From NCBI GenBank assembly GCA_027068615.1, contig JAMOQV010000207.1, positions 1 through 19,822 on the forward strand: a stretch of DNA of 19,822 nucleotides, read 5' to 3'. The DNA comes from Helicobacteraceae bacterium. Lineage in GTDB: Bacteria; Campylobacterota; Campylobacteria; Campylobacterales; Sulfurimonadaceae. A program made the translations under genes and the position numbers. Below, in pieces: positions 7,191 through 15,723 of this stretch (the stretch's first letter is position 1; each line of letters opens with the position of its first letter). The notes under the pieces are model-generated. The model was not told the origin of the DNA. It saw only the letters and a list, made by a program, of their open reading frames with translations, and did no database searches.

Positions 7191-8402
7191 ATGAACAATA
7201 AGATACTAGAAGTTAAAAATATCACAAAGATTTATAAAATCTATAAATCAAATTTTGATAGATTAAAAGAGGTTTTTTCTAGTAAGATATATCATAGAGA
7301 GTTTGTATCAAATGATGATATATCTTTTGAACTTTACGAGGGGGAAACTCTTGGCATTATCGGTACAAATGGTGCAGGTAAATCAACTATATTAAAAATC
7401 ATAGCAGGTGTTATATCTCCAACTTCTGGAGTAGTTATTAAAAAAGGTAGAGTTACAGCTCTTTTAGAGTTAGGAACAGGTTTTAACAATGAGATAAGTG
7501 GTTATGAAAATATCTTTTTAAATGGTACACTTATCGGTATGACTAGGCAACAATGTGAAGAAAAAGTACAAGATATAATCGATTTTAGTGAGTTAGGTAG
7601 CCATATAGATGAGCCTATAAAAACATACTCATCTGGTATGAAGATGCGACTAGCTTTCTCAATAGCACTTTTTTCAGAACCTCAAATCCTAATAGTAGAT
7701 GAAGCTTTATCTGTAGGGGATGCACACTTTAGTGCAAAATGCACAAAAGCATTAGCTCAAAGAAAAAAACAAAATATGTCTATCATATATGTTTCACACG
7801 ATTTGAACTCACTAAAACTTCTTTGCGATAGACTTATAATGCTAAACAATGGTAAGTTAGTAGAAAAAGGCACACCTGAAGAGGTTATAAACAGATATAA
7901 TTTTCTTATAGCAAAATTAAATGATAATGATGATACCTTAAAGATAAATGAACAAAACTCAAACTCATTTGGTACTTTTGATATAGAGATAAAAAAGATA
8001 TATATATCTAAAAATGGTGAGACTTTAGAGGATTTTGAAACGGGTGATGAGGTTGAGATAAACTTAGAGATATACTCAAAGATAGATTGTGAAGATTTGA
8101 CTATAGGGATACATATAAGGGATAAATATGCTCAGGACATCTATGGTACAAACACTTTTTATCAAAATGTAAAGTTATCGTTAAAAGCTGATACATCATA
8201 TATCTGCACATATAAGATGCAACTAAATATCGGTGTTGGAAAATACACACTAGGAGCAGCTTTACATACTTCTGATTGGCATACTGAACTTTGTTACCAT
8301 TGGATAGATAATGCTATAAACTTCAATATATTTGGCACAAAAGAAAATATGTTTATTGGGTTGTGTCGCTTAGAACCAACTATAAATTTTAAAAAGGTAT
8401 AA
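7191..8402 (+). CDS. wzt: ABC exporter ATPase with C-terminal carbohydrate-binding domain (Wzt-like)
   Basis: The 403-residue protein is a two-part Wzt. The nucleotide-binding domain has Walker A G58-T-N-G-A-G-K-S-T66, the signature SSGMK at 147-151, Walker B ending in D170-E171, and the switch histidine H203 in VSHD. The early residues (about 20-45, KEVFSSKIYHREFV) are the insertion typical of the polysaccharide-exporter group. From about residue 260 to the end is a beta-rich domain of the Wzt_C type. In E. coli O8/O9a it binds the finished chain's terminal cap and couples termination to export. Presence of this domain suggests that this exporter also reads a non-reducing-end signal, yet no capping enzyme like WbdD is next to it. 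The start lies 9 bases after the protease stop, with a weak AAAGA. Confidence 0.92.
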   Translation: MNNKILEVKNITKIYKIYKSNFDRLKEVFSSKIYHREFVSNDDISFELYEGETLGIIGTNGAGKSTILKIIAGVISPTSGVVIKKGRVTALLELGTGFNNEISGYENIFLNGTLIGMTRQQCEEKVQDIIDFSELGSHIDEPIKTYSSGMKMRLAFSIALFSEPQILIVDEALSVGDAHFSAKCTKALAQRKKQNMSIIYVSHDLNSLKLLCDRLIMLNNGKLVEKGTPEEVINRYNFLIAKLNDNDDTLKINEQNSNSFGTFDIEIKKIYISKNGETLEDFETGDEVEINLEIYSKIDCEDLTIGIHIRDKYAQDIYGTNTFYQNVKLSLKADTSYICTYKMQLNIGVGKYTLGAALHTSDWHTELCYHWIDNAINFNIFGTKENMFIGLCRLEPTINFKKV

Positions 8403-8406
8403 TTTT

Positions 8407-8637
8407 ATGAAAAACATTTTAAAGAGTATATTTTTCAAACTATCTTATAATCTTACATTACGAAGATATGCAAATAAATTTTTTGTTTATTTTCCAAATG
8501 TTAAGGTAAAGTTGGTAGCTATAAGAGATAGTTCTTACTCTCCTAGCATAACTCAAAAACCAGTGTATAAGAGTGATTTTTTAGAGACTATCAAGCAAGA
8601 GATAGAAGAAAAAGCAAAAGAGGGTGGTAAGATATGA
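8407..8637 (+). CDS. Small basic protein of the glycan operon, unknown function
   Basis: Not recognised. It has 76 residues with a strong AAAAAGG ribosome-binding site, starts 4 bases after the wzt stop, and shares ATGA with the next glycosyltransferase start, so it is clearly a real operon member. The N-terminal half (MKNILKSIFFKLSYNL ... KFFVYFPNVKVKL) is basic and amphipathic, as if it lies on the membrane surface. The end (about residues 55-76) is a charged helix. The N-terminal part resembles in character, though not provably in sequence, the linker near residues 820-850 of the following glycosyltransferase. It could be a detached membrane-targeting piece or an assembly factor. Confidence 0.7.
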   Translation: MKNILKSIFFKLSYNLTLRRYANKFFVYFPNVKVKLVAIRDSSYSPSITQKPVYKSDFLETIKQEIEEKAKEGGKI

Positions 8638-11492
8638 CTATATATGTTGATATAACTCAACTAGAATCAGCAAGAGCAAATACAGGTATTCAAAGAGTTG
8701 TAAAAGAGTTTGTAAAAAGAGCAGCACTTAGCACTACAGTAGAGTTTAAAATCATAACTTTTGATGATAAAGATAAAAAAGCATTTATATTAGACAATTC
8801 TGAAATAGGTTCTTTTTTAGAAAATATGAGTGATTTTAAATTTACAAAAAATGAAAAAATCGATATACTAAACTTCAAACCACAAACTCCTAGTGCATTT
8901 TTTGACCTTGATTCTACTTGGAATATAATCTATAAAAGAAGCTTTATATACCCAACACTAAAATCAAATGGTTTTTTAATCTTTAACTTTATACACGATA
9001 TTATCCCTGTACTTTTTCCTGAAATAGTTCACGATACAACCAAAGCTAACTTTATCCCATTTTTACAGTCTGTTTATGATAATAGTGACTTGGTGCTTTT
9101 TAACTCTTTTTCATCTCAAAAAGATTTTTTAGATGCAAGAGCTAAGTTTAACACTTCAAGAGATATCCCAACAAGAGTAACAGGGTTAGGGTCTGATTTT
9201 TTACATACAAAAACAGAGGTTCAAGATACTCTTTTTAAATCTATCTTTGGTAAAAAGTATATACTTTTTGTAGGTACAGTTGAGCCTAGAAAAAATCAAG
9301 CAGATGTCTTAGAAGCTTTTGAAAATCTAGCACAAAAATATCCAGATTTAAATCTTGTTTTTATAGGAAAAGCAGGTTGGAAAAATGAGCAACTACTTGG
9401 AAAAATAAACACACACGAACTAAAAGACAAACAACTTTTTATGCTTAGTAATGTAGATGACAATGCACTAAAGAGTTTTTATGAAAATGCTTTTTTAGTA
9501 ACTTATTTATCAAAGTATGAGGGGTATGGTCTGCCTATAGCTGAGTCTTTGGGCTATGGAAATATAACTATTACCTCAAAAAACAGTTCAATGTATGAAG
9601 TTGGTAAAAATATAGCTGATTATGTGGTGTATAACTCTTTAAATGAGTTAGAGAGTTTAATCTCTCTTTATTGTGAAGATAAAGAGCTTTATGATGCTAA
9701 AAAACTTTATATAAAAGAAAATTTTAAAACAACATCGTGGGATCAGTTTTATAACTCTATATCAGATATATTTGTAAATTATGAAAAATCGCTTGAGCTA
9801 AAAAAACATCATCTTAAATCTTTACAGTTTGTGTTTGTAAGTATAGATAAGCATAATTTAGAAGGTACGATAAAGTCTATAGATGAAAATGTTGATTTTG
9901 CAAAAGAGTATATTGTTGTTACAGCTTCTAAGTATATACAAGAGTTTAAAAAACTAACATCAAAACATCCCATAAAAATAATAGATGAAAATGATATATT
10001 AGCATCTTATGCAGATGGATTTTCAAAAAGAGACCATGTAAGTAAAAACTGGCTTCTTAGAGCATCTTTGTTAAATATAGATAGTTTAGAAGATGAATTT
10101 ATAATGCTTGATGATGATAATAGAGCTTTAAAAAATATCACTTTAGATAAGTTTATAGCAAAAGATGGTAGTTATAATGCTTATTATTTTTACCATATGT
10201 TAGAGTGGCATTATCAAAATAGCGAGTTTGATGCTGGTCAAGAGACTATGAGAAAGCTTTTAGCAGATGAAAACTATGAGATGCTTATGTACTCTTCACA
10301 TGCTCCACAAATCATAAATAAAAAGATATTTAAAGAGGTTGTAGATAAGTTTTTTGAGATAGGGTTAAAATCTCCCATAGATGAGTGGAGTACATACTTT
10401 AACTATGCAGTTTCACTTTATCCTTGCTCATTTAACAAAAAAGTATTTCAAACTCTTAGTTGGCCAGCAACTCCTACTGATTGGGACACTATGTTTTTAC
10501 CAGATGAGTATGCTTTTGAAAATTATTATAAATCTTTATACGATACAGGTTTTTTTGATAAAAATGATACTTATGAACAAAAGATAGAGAAAAAACAAAA
10601 GCAACTAGCACCATATCTAAAGTCAAAGTTGATGTTTGAACAAAACAAAGATATACTAGCTAAAAACAATATGGTTCATAAAACATTGCTTTTCAAAAAA
10701 GATGATGCTAAAGTTTATCTATCAAATATACCTTATTTTATGGTTGTAGAGAGTGCTTCTGATGTTAAGATAAGAGTAAATTATAAACTACTAAATCCTA
10801 AGGTAAAAAAACTTGATTTAGCTATAGTTCTGTTTTTGGATGGTGGTTATAGAACTCTTAGAAATATAAAGATTAAAAATATCTCTTATGAAGAGGATGT
10901 TGTTGAGATACCAATTGTTGCTCATGGTTTAAAAGAGGGTATATATGATATCTCTTTTAATATAATGTTAAATAACGAGTATATATACTCAGATATATCT
11001 CCATATAGAGCAAAACTTATTGTAGTATCAGGTAAGCAATCATCAGAAGTTTTGGGTAATCCTCAACTTTTAGAACAAGAAAATGAGATGCAAGAGGATA
11101 AAGTTATGAGTTTGAAAAGTAAGATAAAAAGCATCCCTTTTGTTGGTTGGTTTAGTAGATGGATATACAACATTTTAAGGATGAACAATACTAAGCATAG
11201 AGTATATAAACAACAACAAGCTATAGAAGAACTTCAAAGGATAACAGAGGAGCTTCGCTTAGAAAACATAAGATGCAAAGATGAGTTAAAGATAGAGATA
11301 ATCAACCATAAAAAAGAGATAGAGATGAAAAATGCTCAGATGTTAAATATGCTAGACTCTTTACAAAATAGTGTTAAAACAGATATAGCAAAACAGATCT
11401 CTTACCAATCTGATTCTTTTCAACAAAGACTTGACCAGTTTATCTTCGATACAAAGATAGAGTTAAAACTAAAAGATGAAAAAGATGATTAG
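8634..11492 (+). CDS. Multidomain glycosyltransferase: GT4 + DDD domain + beta domain + coiled coil
   Basis: A 952-residue cytoplasmic protein. Residues 1-390 are a GT4 transferase of GT-B fold: start MTIYVDITQLESARANTGIQ, FVGTVEPRKNQ at 212-222, and the E296...E304 pair in EGYGLPIAE that contacts the sugar nucleotide. Residues about 395-670 form a second, GT-A-like region with D493-D494-D495 (FIMLDDDN), possibly a metal site. It recalls DUF6492/Stealth-type transferases but I cannot assign it. Residues about 683-805 look like an all-beta immunoglobulin-type domain similar in style to the Wzt end. Near 825-850 is an amphipathic, tryptophan-rich membrane patch (SIPFVGWFSRWIYNILR). Residues 854-945 are coiled coil. 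It probably extends or finishes the glycan exported by Wzm/Wzt. Sugar specificity cannot be read from the sequence. The next gene overlaps its end. Confidence 0.84.
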   Translation: MTIYVDITQLESARANTGIQRVVKEFVKRAALSTTVEFKIITFDDKDKKAFILDNSEIGSFLENMSDFKFTKNEKIDILNFKPQTPSAFFDLDSTWNIIYKRSFIYPTLKSNGFLIFNFIHDIIPVLFPEIVHDTTKANFIPFLQSVYDNSDLVLFNSFSSQKDFLDARAKFNTSRDIPTRVTGLGSDFLHTKTEVQDTLFKSIFGKKYILFVGTVEPRKNQADVLEAFENLAQKYPDLNLVFIGKAGWKNEQLLGKINTHELKDKQLFMLSNVDDNALKSFYENAFLVTYLSKYEGYGLPIAESLGYGNITITSKNSSMYEVGKNIADYVVYNSLNELESLISLYCEDKELYDAKKLYIKENFKTTSWDQFYNSISDIFVNYEKSLELKKHHLKSLQFVFVSIDKHNLEGTIKSIDENVDFAKEYIVVTASKYIQEFKKLTSKHPIKIIDENDILASYADGFSKRDHVSKNWLLRASLLNIDSLEDEFIMLDDDNRALKNITLDKFIAKDGSYNAYYFYHMLEWHYQNSEFDAGQETMRKLLADENYEMLMYSSHAPQIINKKIFKEVVDKFFEIGLKSPIDEWSTYFNYAVSLYPCSFNKKVFQTLSWPATPTDWDTMFLPDEYAFENYYKSLYDTGFFDKNDTYEQKIEKKQKQLAPYLKSKLMFEQNKDILAKNNMVHKTLLFKKDDAKVYLSNIPYFMVVESASDVKIRVNYKLLNPKVKKLDLAIVLFLDGGYRTLRNIKIKNISYEEDVVEIPIVAHGLKEGIYDISFNIMLNNEYIYSDISPYRAKLIVVSGKQSSEVLGNPQLLEQENEMQEDKVMSLKSKIKSIPFVGWFSRWIYNILRMNNTKHRVYKQQQAIEELQRITEELRLENIRCKDELKIEIINHKKEIEMKNAQMLNMLDSLQNSVKTDIAKQISYQSDSFQQRLDQFIFDTKIELKLKDEKDD

Positions 11493-14400
11493 AACTATAC
11501 ACCAGTTTACTCCAAGTATGGAGGTTGGTGATAGTGTTTCAAATGCAGTTTTATATATTCAAAAGATGCTACATAAGTTAGGTTTTATATCTGAGATATA
11601 TGTAGCAAGGTTGGATTTGGATAGGAACTTTAAACATAATATCCATCATATAACAGAGTATAAAGAGAGTGAGGAAAATCTACTTTTTTATCATCACTCT
11701 ATAGGGCATGATTCCCATCAAATGATAATGGATTTTATAGATAAAAAAATCATTATCTACCACAACATCACCCCTCCACACTTTTTTAAACACAATCCCC
11801 ATATACAAAAGTTATGTATTCAAGGTAGAAAACAGTTAGCAGTTAGTGCTGAGTATTTTATAGCATCTATTGGTGATTCTGATTATAATGTAAAAGAGTT
11901 AAAATCTTTTAATTATCCAAATCCAAAAACTTTAACTCTCCTTTTAGATTTTGATAGACAAAATAAAACTAAACCAAATAAAAAACTTATACAAAAGTAT
12001 TATGATACATACAACATCATATTTGTTGGTCGTGTTGTGCAAAATAAAGTGCAACATCAGCTAGTTGATGTTGCTTATGCATTAAAAAGAAAAGGTGTAA
12101 AAAACTTTAAAATCCATATCATAGGTGGAGCATCTGAGCCAAACTATATGAAGTTTTTACAAGAGTATGTAAAAGATATGGATATGTTAGTAGAGGTAAC
12201 TATAACGGGAAAAGTTAGCGATGAGGACTTGATAGCTTACTATCATATAGCAGACTTATATCTATCTTTGAGTGAGCATGAGGGATTTGGTATGCCTCTT
12301 ATCGAAGCTATGAAGTATGATATACCTGTTTTAGCATATAATGCTGGTGGAACAACTACAACTATACCAAAAGAGGGTCTTTTAGAGAAAAAATCACCAT
12401 CATTTATAGCTGATGAGATTATAAAGTTGCAAAATGACCCATACTTTAGAGTTGATTTAGTAAAAAAACAAAAAGATAAGTTGGAAAGTTTTTCAACTAC
12501 AAATACTATAAATAACTTAGCAGATTTTTTAAATAGTTTAGATTTGGATTTAGGAAAAATTTCTAAGATAAAACAAAAGCAAAAAAATAAAAAAGATTTA
12601 GATATACAAGTTGAAGGACCTTTTGATTCTAGTTACTCTTTGGCAATAGTAAATAAAAATATAGCACTATGTTTAGATGCTAAACTTTACTCAACAGAGG
12701 GTGGTGGGGACTTTGAAGCAAATCTTGATAATGTAGATACTAAAGTAAGAGAATTAGCCTTAAAAGAGCTAGATAATATTGATGTTACTATAAGAAATCT
12801 TTATCCACCACGAACCAACGATATGCGAGGATATCATAAGATTATAGGACCTTATGGTTGGGAAGAATCAAAGTTTCCAAAACAGTATGTAGAGTGGTTT
12901 AATACAAAACTAACTATGGTTTTTACTATGAGTGATTATGTTAAAAACCTTTTAGAAGAAAATGGTGTAGATTTACCAATAGTTACAACAGGTTTAGTTG
13001 TTGAAGATATACTAAAAATCAAATCAAAACCGTTACCATATAATCTACCAGATGCTTTTAAAATGCTTCATATATCTTCAGCTTTTGCTAGAAAAGGGGT
13101 AGATATACTCTTAGAAGCTTTTGAAAAACTAGATGATAAAAATAAAATCTCACTTATCATAAAAACATTTCCAAATCCACACAATGATGTGATAAATCAG
13201 ATAGAAAACTTAAAATACACTATAAAAGACAGTTATGAAGATGGTGTAAGTTTATATAAAAAATCAAATAAAGAGATATTGCTTATCAATAAAGATATAT
13301 CAGATAGTGAGATAAAATATCTTTATGAAAAAGCAGATATTTTAGTAGCTCCTAGTTATGGAGAGGGGTTTGGGTTACCTATGGCAGAAGCTATGCTTTT
13401 AAATCTACCTGTTATAACTACAAACTACGGTGGTCAAGTTGATTTTTGTAGTGATGATAACTCGTGGTTGTTAGATTTTGAATTTAGGTATGCAAAAACA
13501 CATATGAATCTTAAAAATTCTATATGGGCAGTACCTAAAGTTGAATCACTTATAGAAAAGATAACAGAATTAAGAGTGATGCTAAGTTCAGCTAGAACAA
13601 ACAAAGTGTTAAAAGATAAATTAAAAAAAGCAAAACAAAGAGTCTTAAAACAGTACTCATCAAAACAGGTTTCTAAAAATATACTAGATGCTTTAAATAG
13701 TTATGAAAAACCGTCTGTAAAAAATAATATAGCTCTTTTTAGTACATACAATACAAGGTGTGGCATAGCTATATATGCAAAATACCTTATATCATCTTTT
13801 AAAGATGAGGTTGTAGTTTTTGCTAACAAAACAGATAACACAACCCAAAAAGATGAAAAAAACATCATAAGATGTTGGGAAGAATCAAGAGATACAAAAG
13901 AGATACAAGAGTTAAAACAACAACTTTTAGATAAAAATATTACAACTTTTATAATTCAGTACAATTTTAGCTTTATACCTTTAAATCTTCTTTCAGAATT
14001 GTTAGTGTTTTGTGATAAAAATGGTATAAAAACTTATCTATTTTTACACTCAACACAAGATGTTGTTACAAAAGATTATACCGATTCTTTTAGTTTTATA
14101 TCGGATGAATTAAAATCAGTAACTAAAATATATGTGCATACTTTAAAAGACCTAAACTACTTAAAAGAGTTTGGTATATATAAAAATACTGTTTTATTTA
14201 CACATGGACTAAACTATGATGCTAAAAATCTACCAAGTGTAATATCAAACAATGAAACTTCAGATATTAAGACATTGGCAACATTTGGTTTTTTACTACC
14301 ACAAAAGGGTGTTTTTGAATTGGTTGAGTTGGTTGAAGCTTTACATAAAGCTGGTAAAAAGGTAAAACTTTTACTTTTAACTTCAATCCATCCTGCACCT

Positions 14401-14802
14401 ATATCTAAAGAGTTGGAGATAAAACTAAAACAAAAGATAAATGCATCTAGTGTAAAAGAGTATATAACATTACAAACAGATTTTCTACTAGAAGATGAGA
14501 TAATTTCTAAACTATCTCAAACAGATAAGATTTTGTTTTTATATTCTAACACTCAAGAGAGTTCAAGTGCTGCCGTTCGTATGGGATTACTTGCTCAAAA
14601 AGAGGTTATAACTACACCTTTGGATATATTTGATGATGTAAAAGATATAGTTACTCAAACTAAGGATAACTCTTTAGATGAGATTTTAAAAACAGTTAAA
14701 TTTTCACTAGATAAACCTTATGATGTAAAAAAACATAAAAGGTTTTTAGAAGAAAACAGCTGGGATGTTATAAGTGATACTTTTAAAAGAAGTATAAAAT
14801 AA
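11476..14802 (+). CDS. Three-module GT4-like glycosyltransferase
   Basis: A 1108-residue protein made of three GT-B/GT4-like modules. Module 1 (about 1-360) begins with TIHQFTPSMEVGDSVSNAV, a common lead of polysaccharide GT4 enzymes, and has IIFVGRVVQNK and the E269...E277 pair in EGFGMPLIE. Module 2 (about 395-745) has LHISSAFARKG and the pair E630...E638 in EGFGLPMAE. Module 3 (750-1108) opens with IALFSTYNTRCGIAIYAKYL and has E1028 in QESSSAAVRMG, but M1036 where the second glutamate would be, so it may be inactive or a variant subfamily. Such fused transferases usually build repeat-unit polymers. The ATG at 11476 overlaps the previous gene by 17 bases. The ATG at 11485 (MIRTIHQF) is an equally good start. 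The gene ends the operon. Confidence 0.86.
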   Translation: MKKMIRTIHQFTPSMEVGDSVSNAVLYIQKMLHKLGFISEIYVARLDLDRNFKHNIHHITEYKESEENLLFYHHSIGHDSHQMIMDFIDKKIIIYHNITPPHFFKHNPHIQKLCIQGRKQLAVSAEYFIASIGDSDYNVKELKSFNYPNPKTLTLLLDFDRQNKTKPNKKLIQKYYDTYNIIFVGRVVQNKVQHQLVDVAYALKRKGVKNFKIHIIGGASEPNYMKFLQEYVKDMDMLVEVTITGKVSDEDLIAYYHIADLYLSLSEHEGFGMPLIEAMKYDIPVLAYNAGGTTTTIPKEGLLEKKSPSFIADEIIKLQNDPYFRVDLVKKQKDKLESFSTTNTINNLADFLNSLDLDLGKISKIKQKQKNKKDLDIQVEGPFDSSYSLAIVNKNIALCLDAKLYSTEGGGDFEANLDNVDTKVRELALKELDNIDVTIRNLYPPRTNDMRGYHKIIGPYGWEESKFPKQYVEWFNTKLTMVFTMSDYVKNLLEENGVDLPIVTTGLVVEDILKIKSKPLPYNLPDAFKMLHISSAFARKGVDILLEAFEKLDDKNKISLIIKTFPNPHNDVINQIENLKYTIKDSYEDGVSLYKKSNKEILLINKDISDSEIKYLYEKADILVAPSYGEGFGLPMAEAMLLNLPVITTNYGGQVDFCSDDNSWLLDFEFRYAKTHMNLKNSIWAVPKVESLIEKITELRVMLSSARTNKVLKDKLKKAKQRVLKQYSSKQVSKNILDALNSYEKPSVKNNIALFSTYNTRCGIAIYAKYLISSFKDEVVVFANKTDNTTQKDEKNIIRCWEESRDTKEIQELKQQLLDKNITTFIIQYNFSFIPLNLLSELLVFCDKNGIKTYLFLHSTQDVVTKDYTDSFSFISDELKSVTKIYVHTLKDLNYLKEFGIYKNTVLFTHGLNYDAKNLPSVISNNETSDIKTLATFGFLLPQKGVFELVELVEALHKAGKKVKLLLLTSIHPAPISKELEIKLKQKINASSVKEYITLQTDFLLEDEIISKLSQTDKILFLYSNTQESSSAAVRMGLLAQKEVITTPLDIFDDVKDIVTQTKDNSLDEILKTVKFSLDKPYDVKKHKRFLEENSWDVISDTFKRSIK

Positions 14803-14815
14803 TTCTTTTTTATTG

Positions 14816-14821
14816 TATAAT
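14816..14821 (+). promoter_or_regulatory. Candidate -10 element of ubiE
   Basis: TATAAT lies 14 bases after the glycosyltransferase stop, preceded by a T-rich stretch (CTTTTTTATTG), which is how many Campylobacterota promoters look (weak -35, strong -10). Transcription from near 14828 would give a leader of about 30 bases before the ubiE ATG. This would separate ubiE from the polysaccharide operon. Confidence 0.45.
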
Positions 14822-14858
14822 TAAACTTGACAATATAAGTAATAAAGATGGGATATAA

Positions 14859-15584
14859 ATGAGTAATACAGGTTCACAAAAACAAGAAAAAATAGTAGAA
14901 ATGTTTGATGATATAGCTCCAACTTATGATACTGCAAATCGTGTTATGAGTATGGGTGTTGATATATCTTGGAGAAAAAAAGCGTGTGATTTATCGTTTG
15001 ATTATTATGGTAAAAAAAGTATAGATAAGATAGTAGATGTTGCTTGTGGTACTGGTGATATGATGGGATATTGGCAAAAACAAGCTTCTAAAGCTGGTGT
15101 GGAGATTAAAGAACTTGTTGGAGTTGATCCATCAACTGGTATGGTAGATGTTGCTCGTGAAAAATTTCCTGATTTTAATTATCATATATCAAAAGCTACT
15201 GAGATACCTATTGAAGATGCTAGTGCTGATATACTTAGTATAACTTATGGTATAAGAAATGTTGTAGAGAGACAAGAAGCATTTTATGAGTTTAACAGAG
15301 TTCTTAAAAAAGATGGTCTTGTTGTTATCTTAGAGTTTATGAAAGATGAAGATAAAAATATACTTAAAAAGATAAGAGACTTTTATATGCATAAGATACT
15401 TCCTTATGTTGGTGGAGCTATCTCTAAAAATTTAGAAGCATATACATACCTTCCAGATTCTATAGAAAACTTTGTAACTATACAAGGGATGCAAAAAGAG
15501 TTGGAAAAAGCTGGTTTTGAAATGCTTCACACTCAAAGTTTTTCTATGGATATATCTACATTAATGATAGCTAGAAAGATGTAG
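14859..15584 (+). CDS. ubiE: Demethylmenaquinone methyltransferase (UbiE/MenG)
   Basis: The 241-residue cytoplasmic enzyme methylates the quinone ring using S-adenosylmethionine. Campylobacterota make menaquinones, so the substrate here is most likely demethylmenaquinone, although the family name covers ubiquinone work as well. Diagnostic sequence: an N-terminal MFDDIAPTYDTANRVMSMG, the SAM-binding loop D60-V-A-C-G-T-G-D67, the acidic end of strand two in LVGVDPSTGMVDVA, then ITYGIRNV and NRVLKKDG, all UbiE hallmarks. Length is normal. It begins 56 bases after the glycosyltransferase gene with its own -10 candidate, so it is a housekeeping neighbour rather than part of the glycan operon. Confidence 0.94.
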   Translation: MSNTGSQKQEKIVEMFDDIAPTYDTANRVMSMGVDISWRKKACDLSFDYYGKKSIDKIVDVACGTGDMMGYWQKQASKAGVEIKELVGVDPSTGMVDVAREKFPDFNYHISKATEIPIEDASADILSITYGIRNVVERQEAFYEFNRVLKKDGLVVILEFMKDEDKNILKKIRDFYMHKILPYVGGAISKNLEAYTYLPDSIENFVTIQGMQKELEKAGFEMLHTQSFSMDISTLMIARKM

Positions 15585-15637
15585 CTGTATCAATTTTATA
15601 TTTTATTGCATTTTTTTATTTATGATTAATAAGAAAG

Positions 15638-15646
15638 TGTTAAAAT
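15638..15646 (+). promoter_or_regulatory. Candidate extended -10 promoter of the REC-REC-kinase operon
   Basis: TGTTAAAAT matches the extended -10 form TGnTATAAT with one mismatch and is preceded by a long T-rich tract (15604-15622). Transcription would begin near 15653, giving a leader of about 30 bases before the 11-codon upstream frame at 15683 and 71 bases before the kinase ATG. Confidence 0.42.
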
Positions 15647-15682
15647 GTATCTGAAGTTTATTTTTAATAAAAAGAGATAATT

Positions 15683-15718
15683 ATGTCAATAAATACTAAT
15701 AAATCTTTACTCTACTGA
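15683..15718 (+). CDS. Possible 11-residue leader peptide upstream of the kinase gene
   Basis: ATG at 15683 opens an 11-codon frame (MSINTNKSLLY) that stops with TGA at 15716-15718, five bases before the kinase ATG at 15724. AAAGAGAT (15671-15678), the only good ribosome-binding site in this leader, is placed for the short frame. The kinase ATG itself has no such site. The frame is 41 bases out of register with the kinase, so it is not an N-terminal extension. It could serve translational coupling. A chance frame is possible, and no database hit is expected for so short a peptide. Confidence 0.45.
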   Translation: MSINTNKSLLY

Positions 15719-15723
15719 TTATT

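Noticed and set aside
8690..8878. Open frames inside the 952-residue glycosyltransferase (8690-8878 minus, 10381-10587 plus)
   Set aside because: No start signals and no recognisable protein. The main frame is continuous with motifs on both sides.
4574..14802. Mobile element or genomic island borders around the polysaccharide locus
   Set aside because: No transposase, integrase, tRNA end or flanking direct repeat seen, and base composition by eye is as A/T-rich as the housekeeping genes on both sides.
14827..14832. Perfect TTGACA before ubiE
   Set aside because: The only downstream -10-like sequence (TATAAA at 14854) is 21 bases away and overlaps the ATG, so TATAAT at 14816 is the better candidate.
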